64,000 nucleotides of DNA from a virus, in IMG/VR virus record IMGVR_UViG_3300029267_003532, positions 1-64,000 of that record. One strand, 5' to 3'. Shown here piece by piece: positions 21,710-30,188 of the stretch; position 1 is the stretch's first letter; each line of letters begins with the position of its first letter. The translations under genes were made by a program, and so were the position numbers. Below the pieces are notes generated by a model, which made no database searches, was not told the DNA's origin, and saw only the letters and a program-made list of their open reading frames with translations.

Positions 21710-23008
21710 GTGAGCGTCAAAATCGAGGACAACCCGATGGACACAGCCCAAGTTATTGCCGAAGCCAAGAGCATTATCAACCAGCGCCGCCGCGAGGCCG
21801 CCGAGCGGATGGGGGTGGACGAAAGCAAGGTCCAAACGCACCGCATCGAGCTACGTCGGCTCCGCGAGGCCGGTCTCCTGATTGACCTCGACATCCACGG
21901 CGTCTCGATGTTCAGCGTTCGCACGACCTACGCAGAGCTGGGCATCGGCGCAGAGGACGTCCGTGCCAAGCGGATGCGGGCAGGTACCAAGGACCTCTTT
22001 CCAGAATACAGCAAAAAGCTGCGCTCCCTCGAGGGCCGCGCGCGCCAGAACCTCGCCAAGCATTCACACTCGATCCCGGCCTTCGGCCAGTACCGGTGGC
22101 TTCCGTGGACAGCTTACCAGGCTTACTCGGACAAACACACCCAGATACTCGCCGAGCTCGATGCGACCAAGGCGGAATTGCTCGCCAAGTACGACGAGTT
22201 GCGCGAGGAAAACCGCGCCTACTTTGAGCAGGTCGCCCTGCGCGCCTGGCAGGACCTGCGCGCCGGATTCTCATATCCGGACAGCGGCATGATCGTTACC
22301 ACCGATCATACCGAGTTTGGCCCCGGCGAAGAGGGCAAGTTCGTCGAATACGTGGTTCAAAAAGTCCTTGGCCGGATGCCTCTCCCGGACGAAATCCGCG
22401 ACGGCGTGCGCATCGACTACAAGACCTCGATTCTCTACTCCGAGGCCGAGATCGCCGCCGACCAGTCCGCGCTCGAACAGGCTGAGGCCGAGTACGCGCA
22501 GGCCCGGTTTCAGCACGCGCAAGCCGAACAGGCTGCCTTCGACGTCCACCTCCAAGAGCGCGAGGCCGAGGGCCAAGTCCAAGCTCGCATCGCTGCCTAT
22601 CGCCGGGCCGAGCTCGAGCACGCGCGCCAACAGCTCGCCGAGATGGGCAGCCCCATCCAGGACGCCCTCGACGGCCTGCGTGCCAACTTGTACGACGCTG
22701 TACGCACGCTGCTGGCCGGCCTGCGCAAGAACACCACGTTTCGCGGCAAAGCCGGCTCCAAGGCCGCCGACCTGTATGCGTACTGGCACAAGTTGAACGG
22801 GGGACTGCTCCACGATGCCGACTTGGAGCAAGCCCTGGCCGCCTTGGACGGCGAGATGAAGTCCTACCAGGTCGCCGACAAAGACGCCCGGCAGACGCAG
22901 ATCGGCGACATCGAGACCCAACTCGCCGAGATCGCCGCCCTGACCGCCGAATCCGCGCGCAAGATTCGCAGCGAGTCGGGCAGCAGAGCTTCGGTCCTGG
23001 AATTGTAG
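21710..23008 (+). CDS. Coiled-coil protein of the AAA+/WGR cluster
   Basis: 432 residues from GTG 21710 (AGGAGA upstream). The first 110 residues are basic and helical; 115-150 hold an aromatic patch (IPAFGQYRWLPWTAYQAY); 150-320 are long heptad-rich coiled coils; the last third is helical. It ends in GSRASVLEL, the tail shared with two other proteins of this cluster. First gene behind element C3, so it is likely a structural scaffold for the AAA+ complex. Family not recognised. Confidence 0.7.
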   Translation: MSVKIEDNPMDTAQVIAEAKSIINQRRREAAERMGVDESKVQTHRIELRRLREAGLLIDLDIHGVSMFSVRTTYAELGIGAEDVRAKRMRAGTKDLFPEYSKKLRSLEGRARQNLAKHSHSIPAFGQYRWLPWTAYQAYSDKHTQILAELDATKAELLAKYDELREENRAYFEQVALRAWQDLRAGFSYPDSGMIVTTDHTEFGPGEEGKFVEYVVQKVLGRMPLPDEIRDGVRIDYKTSILYSEAEIAADQSALEQAEAEYAQARFQHAQAEQAAFDVHLQEREAEGQVQARIAAYRRAELEHARQQLAEMGSPIQDALDGLRANLYDAVRTLLAGLRKNTTFRGKAGSKAADLYAYWHKLNGGLLHDADLEQALAALDGEMKSYQVADKDARQTQIGDIETQLAEIAALTAESARKIRSESGSRASVLEL

Positions 23009-23010
23009 CG

Positions 23011-23331
23011 ATGATGATCGTATTACGCAACACGACCAGCCGCAAGGACGCGGTGTACATCATTGAGGTGGACGAGGACAACCAAAAGGTGGCCGGTTGG
23101 TGGGGGCGCTGGGACACGTACCAAGCCCACGGCCTGGCTGGCCTGCGCAGTCAGATGAAATGGGACGGGCCATCCTATCAGAACGCGGCGGACAAGCTGC
23201 TGCGCCAAAAGCTAGAAAAAGGATATGTCCCCGTCGATCAACTGCCGGCATCTGTGTCGACGCCCGCGGCGCCCGATCCTAACCCGCCATCGCCCCGCCC
23301 GCGTTCACGGGCGGCAATGCTGGAGCTATAG
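23011..23331 (+). CDS. WGR-domain-like protein
   Basis: 106 residues. VYIIEVDEDNQKVAGWWGRW followed by a helix and ADKLLRQKLEKGY is the pattern of a WGR domain, a small nucleic-acid-associated fold known from PARPs and bacterial AAA+-linked systems. A Pro-rich linker leads to RSRAAMLEL at the C-terminus, the same tail as in the genes at 21710 and 24147. It starts two bases after the coiled-coil gene. Likely a DNA/RNA-sensing or adaptor subunit. Confidence 0.7.
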   Translation: MMIVLRNTTSRKDAVYIIEVDEDNQKVAGWWGRWDTYQAHGLAGLRSQMKWDGPSYQNAADKLLRQKLEKGYVPVDQLPASVSTPAAPDPNPPSPRPRSRAAMLEL

Positions 23332-23877
23332 ATGTCAAACCTGGTACAGCTTGATTTCCTGACAATGATCCACTTGCCTCCTGTATGGACAGCGCCAATT
23401 CCCAGTGGATACGGACATTGGTGCTGTCCTCATTGTCACGATGCCGCCAGGGGATTTGAAGCCCCTTTATCGTTCCCTGCCACAAACAATCGCCAAATAG
23501 GTCAGTGCCGAACCTGTAACTATGAACATCACTTCAGCCTGCTTTATGGTCAAACTCCAAACGGGTATCCTGAGACGCGCATGGATTTAGAGCAGGCCCA
23601 TATCGCAGCTCACATTCGAACCGGGTTCCCCAAGATTTGCCCGGCTGGTCACGCGAATCCCGTTTGTATGGCAAATTGTGAGTCGTGTCCGCACCATCAA
23701 GCTGACGCGCGCTTGCACTGGCGCTGTAACCATCCGGCTTATCAAAAAGCGATTGGTGTACATTGGTGTCTAGGTTGTGGTATGGAACTTGGCCCTTGGG
23801 CAGAGGCTCATAATTGGCATTACTGCGGTGGGCCAACCAACCAATGCATGAGAGATTGGGAGATAACAAATGGATGA
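23332..23877 (+). CDS. Multi-zinc-finger protein
   Basis: 181 residues immediately after the WGR gene. Several Cys/His clusters: WCCPHCH (about 31-37), CRTCNYEHH, CPAGH, CMANCESCPHH, CLGCG and YCGG, enough for three or four zinc sites. This suggests nucleic-acid or protein binding. Overlaps the next gene by eight bases. No named family recognised. Confidence 0.65.
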   Translation: MSNLVQLDFLTMIHLPPVWTAPIPSGYGHWCCPHCHDAARGFEAPLSFPATNNRQIGQCRTCNYEHHFSLLYGQTPNGYPETRMDLEQAHIAAHIRTGFPKICPAGHANPVCMANCESCPHHQADARLHWRCNHPAYQKAIGVHWCLGCGMELGPWAEAHNWHYCGGPTNQCMRDWEITNG

Positions 23878-24070
23878 ACGCACTCGCAACCGATTTGCCG
23901 CCAAGTTTGGTCTGCCTGCTGGACAGGTCCGAACGTTCGACGCGTTGACCGCGCACGAAAAAGAGGACGTGCGCCGCTACTACTCCCTCTACAATGCACG
24001 ACACTATGTCTACGCCATCAAGCGCGCTGGCGGATTGGTCGTGAAACGGTTCCGGCTCAATACCGCTTAG
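23870..24070 (+). CDS. Small basic protein, unknown
   Basis: 66 residues overlapping the zinc-finger gene. RNRFAAKFGLPAGQVRTFDA and EDVRRYYSLYNARHYVYAIK are helical and rich in Arg and Tyr. Last gene of the C3 unit before site S8 and element C4. Function unknown. Confidence 0.55.
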   Translation: MDERTRNRFAAKFGLPAGQVRTFDALTAHEKEDVRRYYSLYNARHYVYAIKRAGGLVVKRFRLNTA

Positions 24071-24085
24071 GATCATAATCCAAAT
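24066..24085 (+). promoter_or_regulatory. Dispersed 20-bp palindrome, site S8
   Basis: CTTAGGAT-CATA-ATCCAAAT, four bases upstream of element C4. Confidence 0.62.
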
Positions 24086-24089
24086 CTAT

Positions 24090-24119
24090 CCCTAATTTCT
24101 AGCCTTCCCGTTTGTTATA
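24090..24119 (+). promoter_or_regulatory. Phage promoter-like element C4
   Basis: CCCTAATTT (24090-24098), 12 bases, TTTGTTATA (24111-24119), 28 bases before the ATG at 24147. Confidence 0.68.
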
Positions 24120-24146
24120 TAGGTACAACTACAGGAGGGACAAACG

Positions 24147-25721
24147 ATGAACGTGAACAAACTGACCGCCATTCAACAAGCTGACGTCTTTATCCGCGCT
24201 CGCTACCCTGGGCTCTTTATCCGCTCGCAAGAGGAAGCGCGGGTCGAATCGGCCATTCGCGGCCTACTCGCGACCGGCAAGCACGCCCACAAGGAGGTCT
24301 TGACCTGGACCATCAGCCGGGGTGTGCGCCTGGCCGACGCGCCGGCAGAGGAATACGGGCCAACCGATCCGATCAGCGCCCTGCAGTGGTTCGCCGGTTA
24401 TGGCGTCACCGAGGAAAAGCCCGCCGGCACACCGGCGGTCGCCATCTTCAAGGACCTCGATCCCTATTTCCAAGACCCCCGCGTTGTTCGCGCTCTGCGC
24501 GACCTGATCGCCGACATCACCAGCACCCAGCGCACGCTGATCGTCATTTCCCCAACACCCAACGTGCCCGAATCCTGCAAGCGCCAGGTTGCCATGATCG
24601 ACTGGGCGCTTCCCACGGTCGACGAGCTGGCCGGCATGCTGGGCGACTTTATCGCCGACCTGCCTGACCGCGTACAATGCGACCTGAACGGCGACAAGGA
24701 GCAGGTTGCCAAGGCACTCTGCGGCCTCACCTGGTTTCAGGCCCAGTCGGTACTCGCCACCGCCGTGATTGCCACCGGCAAGCTGGACGGGGCTGCAATC
24801 GAGTTCATCATTTCGGAAAAAGCGCGCCTTGTCCGTGAATCCGGGCTCCTCGAGTTCTACCTGCCCGACAACCTGCCCGACATCGGCGGCCTGGATGAAC
24901 TCAAAACCTACATCTCGCGTAGGCGCCGCTCTTTCACGGACAAGGCCCGCGACTATGGCGTACCCACGCCCAAGGGCTTGCTCCTTGTCGGCGTGCCCGG
25001 CTGCGGCAAATCGCTGGCCTGCAAGTCACTCTCCAAGCTCTGGCGGCTGCCCCTGGTCCGCCTCGACGTCGGCGCGCTAATGGGCTCCCTGGTCGGCCAG
25101 TCAGAGGCCAACCTCCGCCAGGCGCTGCAAGTCGCCGAGTCATCCAGCCCCTGTATCCTCTGGCTGGACGAGATTGAAAAGGGCCTCGCCGGCGTCAAGT
25201 CGAGTGGGCAAACCGATGGCGGGACCACCGCCCGCGTTTTTGGCGCGCTGCTCACCTGGCTCCAGGAAAAGACCGCGCCGGTTTACATGGTCGCAACCAG
25301 CAACGACATCAGCGCGCTGCCGGCAGAGCTGCTGCGCGCCGGACGTTTCGACGAGACCTTTTTCGTAGACCTGCCCAACACGCAGGAACGCCGAGAGATT
25401 TGGACCATCCACGTCGCCAAAGCCGGCCGCAATCCGGCCAACTTTGACCTCGAGGCCTTGGTCCAGGCCAGCGACGGCTATACAGGTGCAGAGATCGAAG
25501 CCGCAGTCGGCGACGCTTTGATCGCCGGTTTTGACCAGGATCGCGAGATCACTACCGGCGACCTGGTCACAGCCATTGCGGGCCGCGTGCCCCTGACCGA
25601 GACGATGGACACGCAGATCAACGCCCTGCGCAAATGGGCTGCCCGGCGCGCCAAGCCGGCCAGCAGCGCCCAAGCCGGCCAGGCCGAGTCCAAGAGCCGC
25701 GCCGCGACACTCGACTTATAG
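24147..25721 (+). CDS. Ycf46-like AAA+ ATPase
   Basis: 524 residues. Residues 1-235 form a degenerate N-terminal domain as in Ycf46 (AVAIFKDLDPYFQDPRVVRA; TLIVISPTPNVP). The AAA+ core has Walker A GVPGCGKS (282-289), Walker B CILWLDEIEK (336-345), sensor VATSND (382-387) and the Arg finger in RAGRFD. It ends in KSRAATLDL, the shared cluster tail. The DUF1257 and DUF2997 genes follow, the usual partners of Ycf46-type ATPases in bacteria and phages. Biochemical role unknown; remodelling of a protein complex is the general AAA+ activity. Confidence 0.85.
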   Translation: MNVNKLTAIQQADVFIRARYPGLFIRSQEEARVESAIRGLLATGKHAHKEVLTWTISRGVRLADAPAEEYGPTDPISALQWFAGYGVTEEKPAGTPAVAIFKDLDPYFQDPRVVRALRDLIADITSTQRTLIVISPTPNVPESCKRQVAMIDWALPTVDELAGMLGDFIADLPDRVQCDLNGDKEQVAKALCGLTWFQAQSVLATAVIATGKLDGAAIEFIISEKARLVRESGLLEFYLPDNLPDIGGLDELKTYISRRRRSFTDKARDYGVPTPKGLLLVGVPGCGKSLACKSLSKLWRLPLVRLDVGALMGSLVGQSEANLRQALQVAESSSPCILWLDEIEKGLAGVKSSGQTDGGTTARVFGALLTWLQEKTAPVYMVATSNDISALPAELLRAGRFDETFFVDLPNTQERREIWTIHVAKAGRNPANFDLEALVQASDGYTGAEIEAAVGDALIAGFDQDREITTGDLVTAIAGRVPLTETMDTQINALRKWAARRAKPASSAQAGQAESKSRAATLDL

Positions 25722-25725
25722 AAAT

Positions 25726-25755
25726 CCCTAATTTTTGGTCTGCCCATTTGTTATA
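25726..25755 (+). promoter_or_regulatory. Phage promoter-like element C5
   Basis: CCCTAATTT (25726-25734), 12 bases, TTTGTTATA (25747-25755), 28 bases before GTG 25783. In this copy GGTCTGCCCA and TGGGCAGACC flank the second block as an inverted repeat. Confidence 0.68.
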
Positions 25756-25782
25756 TGGGCAGACCAAACCAAGGAGGATAAC

Positions 25783-26190
25783 GTGAGCAAATATCGGAAA
25801 CTCAAGACCAAATTCACCAGCCGCGTGCACCTGCGCGAGGCGCTCCAAGCCACCGGCTTGCCTTTCGAAGAGGCCCGGCCTGGTCAGGCCCTGACCCTCA
25901 ACGGATACGGCGGGCAGCGGCGCGAAGCGACCTTTGTAGTCCGCAAGCGGGCGCTGGGCGCACGATACGGCGACTTTGGCTGGCAGTGGGATCCCGCGAC
26001 CAAGGGTTTTACTCAGATTGAGGATGATCTCGACGCCGGCCATCTGCCCGTTCAGCAGAACCTGCAGGCCATCAAGCGCGAGTATGCCTACGCTGCGACC
26101 GTGACACAGGCGAGGGTAAAGGGCTACCAGATTCGTCGCATCGACCTGCCGTCAGGCGAGATTCAAATCCAGGTTACAGGGAGGATCTAA
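25783..26190 (+). CDS. DUF1257 (Ycf35-like) protein
   Basis: 135 residues from GTG 25783 (AAGGAGG upstream). The N-terminal KYRKLKTKFTSRVHLREALQ, the NGYGGQRREATFVVR strand and the REYAYAATVTQARVKGYQI helix match DUF1257/Ycf35, found next to Ycf46-like ATPases. Function unknown in all hosts. Overlaps the DUF2997 start by one base. Confidence 0.78.
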   Translation: MSKYRKLKTKFTSRVHLREALQATGLPFEEARPGQALTLNGYGGQRREATFVVRKRALGARYGDFGWQWDPATKGFTQIEDDLDAGHLPVQQNLQAIKREYAYAATVTQARVKGYQIRRIDLPSGEIQIQVTGRI

Positions 26191-26411
26191 TGCAGGCATT
26201 CACATTGACGATCACCATCAGCGTTGACGGCGAGACCGTTGTGGGCGAGGTCTCTGGGATCAAAGGCAAGCGTTGCTCTGACATCGCGGCACTGCTCGAC
26301 AAAGTCGGCGACGAGACCGAACATCGGCACACTGCGGACTATGACGCAGTCGAGCCGGTTCAGATCAATGCCGGCATCGGCAGCACCTTGTCCTTGGATC
26401 GTAACGGATAG
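26190..26411 (+). CDS. DUF2997-like protein
   Basis: 73 residues. ISVDGETVVGEVSGIKGKRC followed by SDIAALLDKVGDETEHR matches the short DUF2997 pattern (a beta-hairpin, GxKGxxC and a helix) encoded beside DUF1257 genes. Probably a small subunit of the AAA+ complex. Confidence 0.72.
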   Translation: MQAFTLTITISVDGETVVGEVSGIKGKRCSDIAALLDKVGDETEHRHTADYDAVEPVQINAGIGSTLSLDRNG

Positions 26412-26419
26412 GCGGGTGA

Positions 26420-26447
26420 GCCGGGATATGGTAGCGTATATCCCGGC
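26420..26447 (+). terminator. Perfect 10-bp hairpin closing the AAA+ unit
   Basis: GCCGGGATAT pairs with ATATCCCGGC around an 8-base loop, followed by TTAG. A weak intrinsic terminator or an operator for the next gene. Confidence 0.5.
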
Positions 26448-26465
26448 TTAGTTGGAGCACACGCA

Positions 26466-26705
26466 ATGGCTACACCTACGGTTCGAGAAATCCGAGAGAT
26501 AACCCTCACTGTCGACAAGTACACCGACGAGGTTGTCTCGCGCGCCTACGAGGTCGTTCATCACTACATGTACGACAGCTATCGTGGCTTCGACAAAGAC
26601 TATCTGACCAGCATCGTGATGCAGGTTGAAGTGGCTGCCGTCGCCCGCGCCCTGGACGAGTGGACCGAGTATCTCAAGCAGCTCCATCAAGCGAGGTTGT
26701 TCTGA
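26466..26705 (+). CDS. Unknown helical protein
   Basis: 79 residues (ITLTVDKYTDEVVSRAYEVV; VEVAAVARALDEWTEYLKQL). GGAG precedes ATG 26466, and the stop overlaps the next start. First gene of a tightly packed recombination/methylation operon. No family recognised. Confidence 0.55.
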   Translation: MATPTVREIREITLTVDKYTDEVVSRAYEVVHHYMYDSYRGFDKDYLTSIVMQVEVAAVARALDEWTEYLKQLHQARLF

Positions 26706-27115
26706 TGCAGACACAAACCATCGTCCTACCGCACTGGCTCACGCCAGCCTTCGCCCGCACCTGGCTCAAAACGTTGGACGCTGCCTCCCCGGGCCGGCAG
26801 CGCGACCAGATCGAACGCTACCGCGCCATCGCTCGAGGCGAGGACTGGAACGAACGCCGCGACTACCGTCTCTCCTGGCGCGAGCCCTACACCGATCACC
26901 ACCTCGCTGACCAGGTCGCCACCGCGAAACACGCTACTGGCGACGAGGAGGCCAGTACCAACTATGAGATGCGCCTCGCGTTCTGGCAGATCGCCAAGCG
27001 GACGATCGACGATGGTGTGCTGAGTCCCGAAACCATCAACGCCCTCGCCGAGCGGGGCCGGCGGAACGGGTGGGAGAGTGCGCTGCACGACCTCAACGAA
27101 GCGAGGACACAATGA
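26705..27115 (+). CDS. Unknown protein
   Basis: 136 residues, helical and charged, with a Trp/Arg-rich middle (RGEDWNERRDYRLSWREPYT). Overlaps the flanking genes by 1-4 bases, typical of a co-translated operon. Function unknown. Confidence 0.58.
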   Translation: MQTQTIVLPHWLTPAFARTWLKTLDAASPGRQRDQIERYRAIARGEDWNERRDYRLSWREPYTDHHLADQVATAKHATGDEEASTNYEMRLAFWQIAKRTIDDGVLSPETINALAERGRRNGWESALHDLNEARTQ

Positions 27116-27405
27116 GTGACGTATCTGCGACCATCAATCGACCGCTGCGCGCGATCCCCATGTCCGACTTTGGCGAAGAGAAACCCGATCGCGCTGTTCA
27201 CGCCTGGCTCAAGCGGCACAGCGAGGGCCGGATCTGTCCGGTCTGCCTGGAGCCTATCAGCAATCAAGCCACAACCTGCGGACCATGCTCGCATCAATGG
27301 CGGCAAATCAAGCGCGCCCCGCACTTGCTCGCCGAGTGGATCGTCGACGTCGCGCAGCACGAGCGCGAGGGCATCGCGCACCTACACCTCTGGGAGAGAT
27401 CATGA
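27112..27405 (+). CDS. Small zinc-ribbon protein
   Basis: 97 residues. CPVCLEPISNQATTCGPCSH gives a CxxC...CxxC zinc ribbon (about 44-61) flanked by helices. Overlaps RusA by four bases (ATGA). Possibly an accessory to recombination; family not recognised. Confidence 0.6.
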   Translation: MSDVSATINRPLRAIPMSDFGEEKPDRAVHAWLKRHSEGRICPVCLEPISNQATTCGPCSHQWRQIKRAPHLLAEWIVDVAQHEREGIAHLHLWERS

Positions 27406-27776
27406 ACCCGATTCGATTGCACCTGACCGGCCAGCCGCCGCGCAAGTCCAACAGCCGGCGCATCGTTCGCACTCGCGAAGGACGTCCGCGCGTCATCAAG
27501 AGCGAAAACGCGCTGGCCTGGACAAAAGCCGCCCTGGCACAGATCCCCGCCGAGGCGCGCGCAGGCGTGGGCAGCCCCGATCAGCCGCTCGCGATCACGT
27601 TCTGGATTCGCTATGGCACACGCCGGCCCGATCTCTCGGTCGAGCTGATCCTCGACACATTACAAAAGGCCGGGGTCATTGCTGACGATCGCTATGTATT
27701 CGAGACGCACGCATTCAAAGAGATCGACGCCGAAGCCCCAGGCGTCGAAATCTTGATCGAGGAGGCAGACCTGTGA
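27402..27776 (+). CDS. rusA: RusA-like Holliday junction resolvase
   Basis: 124 residues, the usual RusA length. LTGQPPRKSNSRRIV matches the N-terminal strand and Lys, and RRPDLSVELILDTLQKAGVI followed by ADDRYV is the acidic active-site region (Asp residues that bind Mg). RusA resolves branched DNA after recombination or before packaging. The symbol reflects the family; activity is untested. Confidence 0.82.
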   Translation: MNPIRLHLTGQPPRKSNSRRIVRTREGRPRVIKSENALAWTKAALAQIPAEARAGVGSPDQPLAITFWIRYGTRRPDLSVELILDTLQKAGVIADDRYVFETHAFKEIDAEAPGVEILIEEADL

Positions 27777-27892
27777 TCGAAACTTTGGCCCGTTGGATTG
27801 ACTGGCTCTACCAGTGGCAAGAACGCCGGCGACTGCGCCGGTTTGAGCGGGATCTGGATGGGTGGATCGCGGAGATGGGGATCGAGGACTGA
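27773..27892 (+). CDS. 39-residue charged peptide
   Basis: GTG 27773 overlaps the RusA stop (GTGA), and the TGA overlaps the next ATG. IETLARWIDWLYQWQERRRL is amphipathic, followed by RFERDLDGWIAEMGIED. Tight coupling on both sides argues for a real gene. Function unknown. Confidence 0.5.
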   Translation: MIETLARWIDWLYQWQERRRLRRFERDLDGWIAEMGIED

Positions 27893-29430
27893 TGAGTACC
27901 TACATCACCGTAACCGATATGTTCTGCGGCGCGGGAGGCAGCTCTCAAGGCGCCTTCTCTGCCGGCGCTGAAGTCAAGATGGCCGCCAATCACTGGCAGC
28001 TTGCCATCGAGACGCACAACACAAACTACCCGACCGTCGATCATGACTGCGCCGATGTCAACCAGGTCATGCCCAGTCGCTGGCCCACCACGACAATGCT
28101 GTGGGCCTCGCCGGAATGTCCGCATCACTCCATCGCCTCTGGGCGCAAGCGAGCCAGCAAGCAGCGTTCCTTTTTCGACAAGTCGAACGATCCCGCCGCC
28201 GTGCGATCCCGTGCCACAATGTGGGATGTGCCACGATTCGCCGAATACCACGACTATCAGGCCATCATCGTCGAGAATGTCGTCGAGGTCCGCAAGTGGA
28301 GGCTCTTTGACGCCTGGCTCCATGCAATGCGCCTCCTGGACTATGACTACAAACTATGCTATTTCAACAGCCAATTCTTTGGCGTGCCGCAGAGCCGCGA
28401 CCGCTTCTACGGTGTGTTCTGGAAAACAGGCGGCAAGGCACCGGATCTCGACTATCGCCCCAAGGCCTGGTGCGCACAGTGCGAGCGTGAAGTCGAGGCC
28501 GTGCAAGCCTGGAAGAAAATCGACTATCATTGGGGCCGCTATGGTCCACGCCGGCAGTACCTTTACCGCTGTCCGATCTGCGCCGAGGTCATCCAACCGT
28601 TCTACGCCCCGGCCTTTGTTGCCATCGACTGGCAGGACCAAGGCACACGTATCGGTGATCGCAAGCGACCGCTCAAGCCACGCACGATGGAGCGGATCCA
28701 ACGAGGCATCGAGGAATACGGCCACCAGTACCTGATGATCGAGACGGCCTACACTAACTCCCAATCCCGGCGTGCGCATCCGGCCTCTGAGCCCCTGGTC
28801 ACACAAACCGCGCGTCAAACCCTCGGCGTTACGATGCCGCTTGTGACCTCAGTCAACTACTACGATGACCGGGCCAGGCCGGCCAGCGACCCGTTGCCCA
28901 CGCAGACCACTGCCGAAAAGCAAGCCATCACTATCCCGCCCTCGGCCATCGTCGTCCTGCGCCAACACACCGATCACAGGTCTCCAGCAGAGCCACTGAC
29001 TACCATCACGGCCGGCGGGAACAATCACGCCTTGCTACGCATGCCCTTCTTGGCTGTCAACTATAGCCCTGGCCACTGTCGATCGATCACCCAGGAACTG
29101 AGCTGTATCACTACTATAGATCATCACGCTCTGGTTGTCCCAGAGCCGTTCATTGTCAATTACTACGGCCGGAGTTTTACCATACCGGTAGGCCAGGCGC
29201 TGTCTACCATCCCGACCATAGCGCACCACGGCTTGGTGCAATACGAGACGCCGCGCGTGGAAGACTGCTGCTTTCGAATGCTTCGCCCGGACGAAATCGG
29301 CAGGGGCATGGCATTTGATCACGACTACATTGTTCTGGGCAACAAACGGCAGCAGGTGCGCCAATACGGTAACGCTGTCACGCCGCCGGTTGCGCAGTTT
29401 CTATTCAAGAAGGTAATGGAGGTCCTGTAG
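27892..29430 (+). CDS. C5-cytosine DNA methyltransferase
   Basis: 512 residues. Motifs in order: I TDMFCGAGGSSQG, IV SPECPHHS with the catalytic Cys, VI VENVVEV, VIII QSRDRFY and X YGNAVTPPVAQF. A zinc ribbon (CAQCEREV, CPICAEV) is inserted at about 190-245. The target region has four or five repeats of a Pro-Leu-Pro-Thr/Thr-Ile type unit (about 295-455). No nuclease gene is adjacent, so it is an orphan methylase guarding phage DNA against restriction. Confidence 0.88.
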   Translation: MSTYITVTDMFCGAGGSSQGAFSAGAEVKMAANHWQLAIETHNTNYPTVDHDCADVNQVMPSRWPTTTMLWASPECPHHSIASGRKRASKQRSFFDKSNDPAAVRSRATMWDVPRFAEYHDYQAIIVENVVEVRKWRLFDAWLHAMRLLDYDYKLCYFNSQFFGVPQSRDRFYGVFWKTGGKAPDLDYRPKAWCAQCEREVEAVQAWKKIDYHWGRYGPRRQYLYRCPICAEVIQPFYAPAFVAIDWQDQGTRIGDRKRPLKPRTMERIQRGIEEYGHQYLMIETAYTNSQSRRAHPASEPLVTQTARQTLGVTMPLVTSVNYYDDRARPASDPLPTQTTAEKQAITIPPSAIVVLRQHTDHRSPAEPLTTITAGGNNHALLRMPFLAVNYSPGHCRSITQELSCITTIDHHALVVPEPFIVNYYGRSFTIPVGQALSTIPTIAHHGLVQYETPRVEDCCFRMLRPDEIGRGMAFDHDYIVLGNKRQQVRQYGNAVTPPVAQFLFKKVMEVL

Positions 29431-29467
29431 GGGCTCCTATAATGTGGATACGCGGAAAAGGTAAACT

Positions 29468-29932
29468 GTGGACGAACAGATTGGAATCGATATGAGAGAG
29501 GCCCTGGCCGCCTATGCCCACGAAGCGTGGTCCAAGTGGATGAAGCACATTTTCCTGAAAGGCTACACGGTCTATGGAGGGGCACACGCTATCCCGGCAC
29601 AACTCAAGAGCCGATGGTGGAGACAGTCCAGAACGCCCTATCAGGATTTGCCAGAAGAGGAAAAAGAGAGCGATCGAAAAGAAGCCGATACGATATTGGC
29701 AATCATTCGCACGGCGCGAATCATCAAGCCGGGTTGGTCGTTACCCCAGCGCAAGTGCTCGGATTGCGGAGCCGAGATGATTGCGGTTGCGGCTATCGTT
29801 GATGAGGGCATCGGGCTTTGGTTTGAATGCCCTGAGTGCCTAAACGACGGAGAATCGATCGACGAGTGGCCGTTTATCATCGATGTGGTTTCGCTGGATG
29901 AATTAGAACGCGCTGGCTTTGAGCGCCGCTAA
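29468..29932 (+). CDS. Phage protein with CxxC pair
   Basis: 154 residues from GTG 29468 (AAAGG upstream). AYAHEAWSKWMKHIF and TPYQDLPEEEKESDRKEAD are found in a widespread phage family (RyR-like accessory proteins), and a C-terminal zinc ribbon follows (CSDCGAEM, CPECLND). Function unknown; often beside phage methylases and ASCH genes, as here. Confidence 0.65.
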   Translation: MDEQIGIDMREALAAYAHEAWSKWMKHIFLKGYTVYGGAHAIPAQLKSRWWRQSRTPYQDLPEEEKESDRKEADTILAIIRTARIIKPGWSLPQRKCSDCGAEMIAVAAIVDEGIGLWFECPECLNDGESIDEWPFIIDVVSLDELERAGFERR

Positions 29933-29958
29933 GAAAGATACTCAGAAGGGAGATTGAA

Positions 29959-30153
29959 ATGTATGTGTTTAAGCGCTACTTTGACGAAGATGACACGCAT
30001 ATGATCAGCGGGACCCAGGCGCAGGCTGAATTGGCACACTACTATGAGGATGTCGATGCCATAAGGGACGAACTGATGGACGGCGGAACCGTACGCACGC
30101 CGTATGCGCTGTACTCTGAATCTGAAGCTGAATTGCTCGATTCCGATAAGTAG
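29959..30153 (+). CDS. Small acidic protein
   Basis: 64 residues with AGGGAG before ATG 29959. YVFKRYFDEDDTHMISGTQA and a Glu/Asp-rich C-terminus. Acidic small phage proteins sometimes mimic DNA or bind host enzymes, but nothing specific is seen here. Confidence 0.55.
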   Translation: MYVFKRYFDEDDTHMISGTQAQAELAHYYEDVDAIRDELMDGGTVRTPYALYSESEAELLDSDK

Positions 30154-30188
30154 AATACTCGGCGCTGCTGAGCATTCGGGAGGATACT

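Noticed and set aside
22271-23117. Two minus-strand ORFs over the coiled-coil gene
   Set aside because: Produced by GC-biased third positions of the sense gene; compositionally odd and without start signals.
24147-25721. Clamp loader or protease ATPase
   Set aside because: N-terminal degenerate domain, DUF1257 and DUF2997 neighbours and motif order point to the Ycf46 type; no zinc or peptidase residues.
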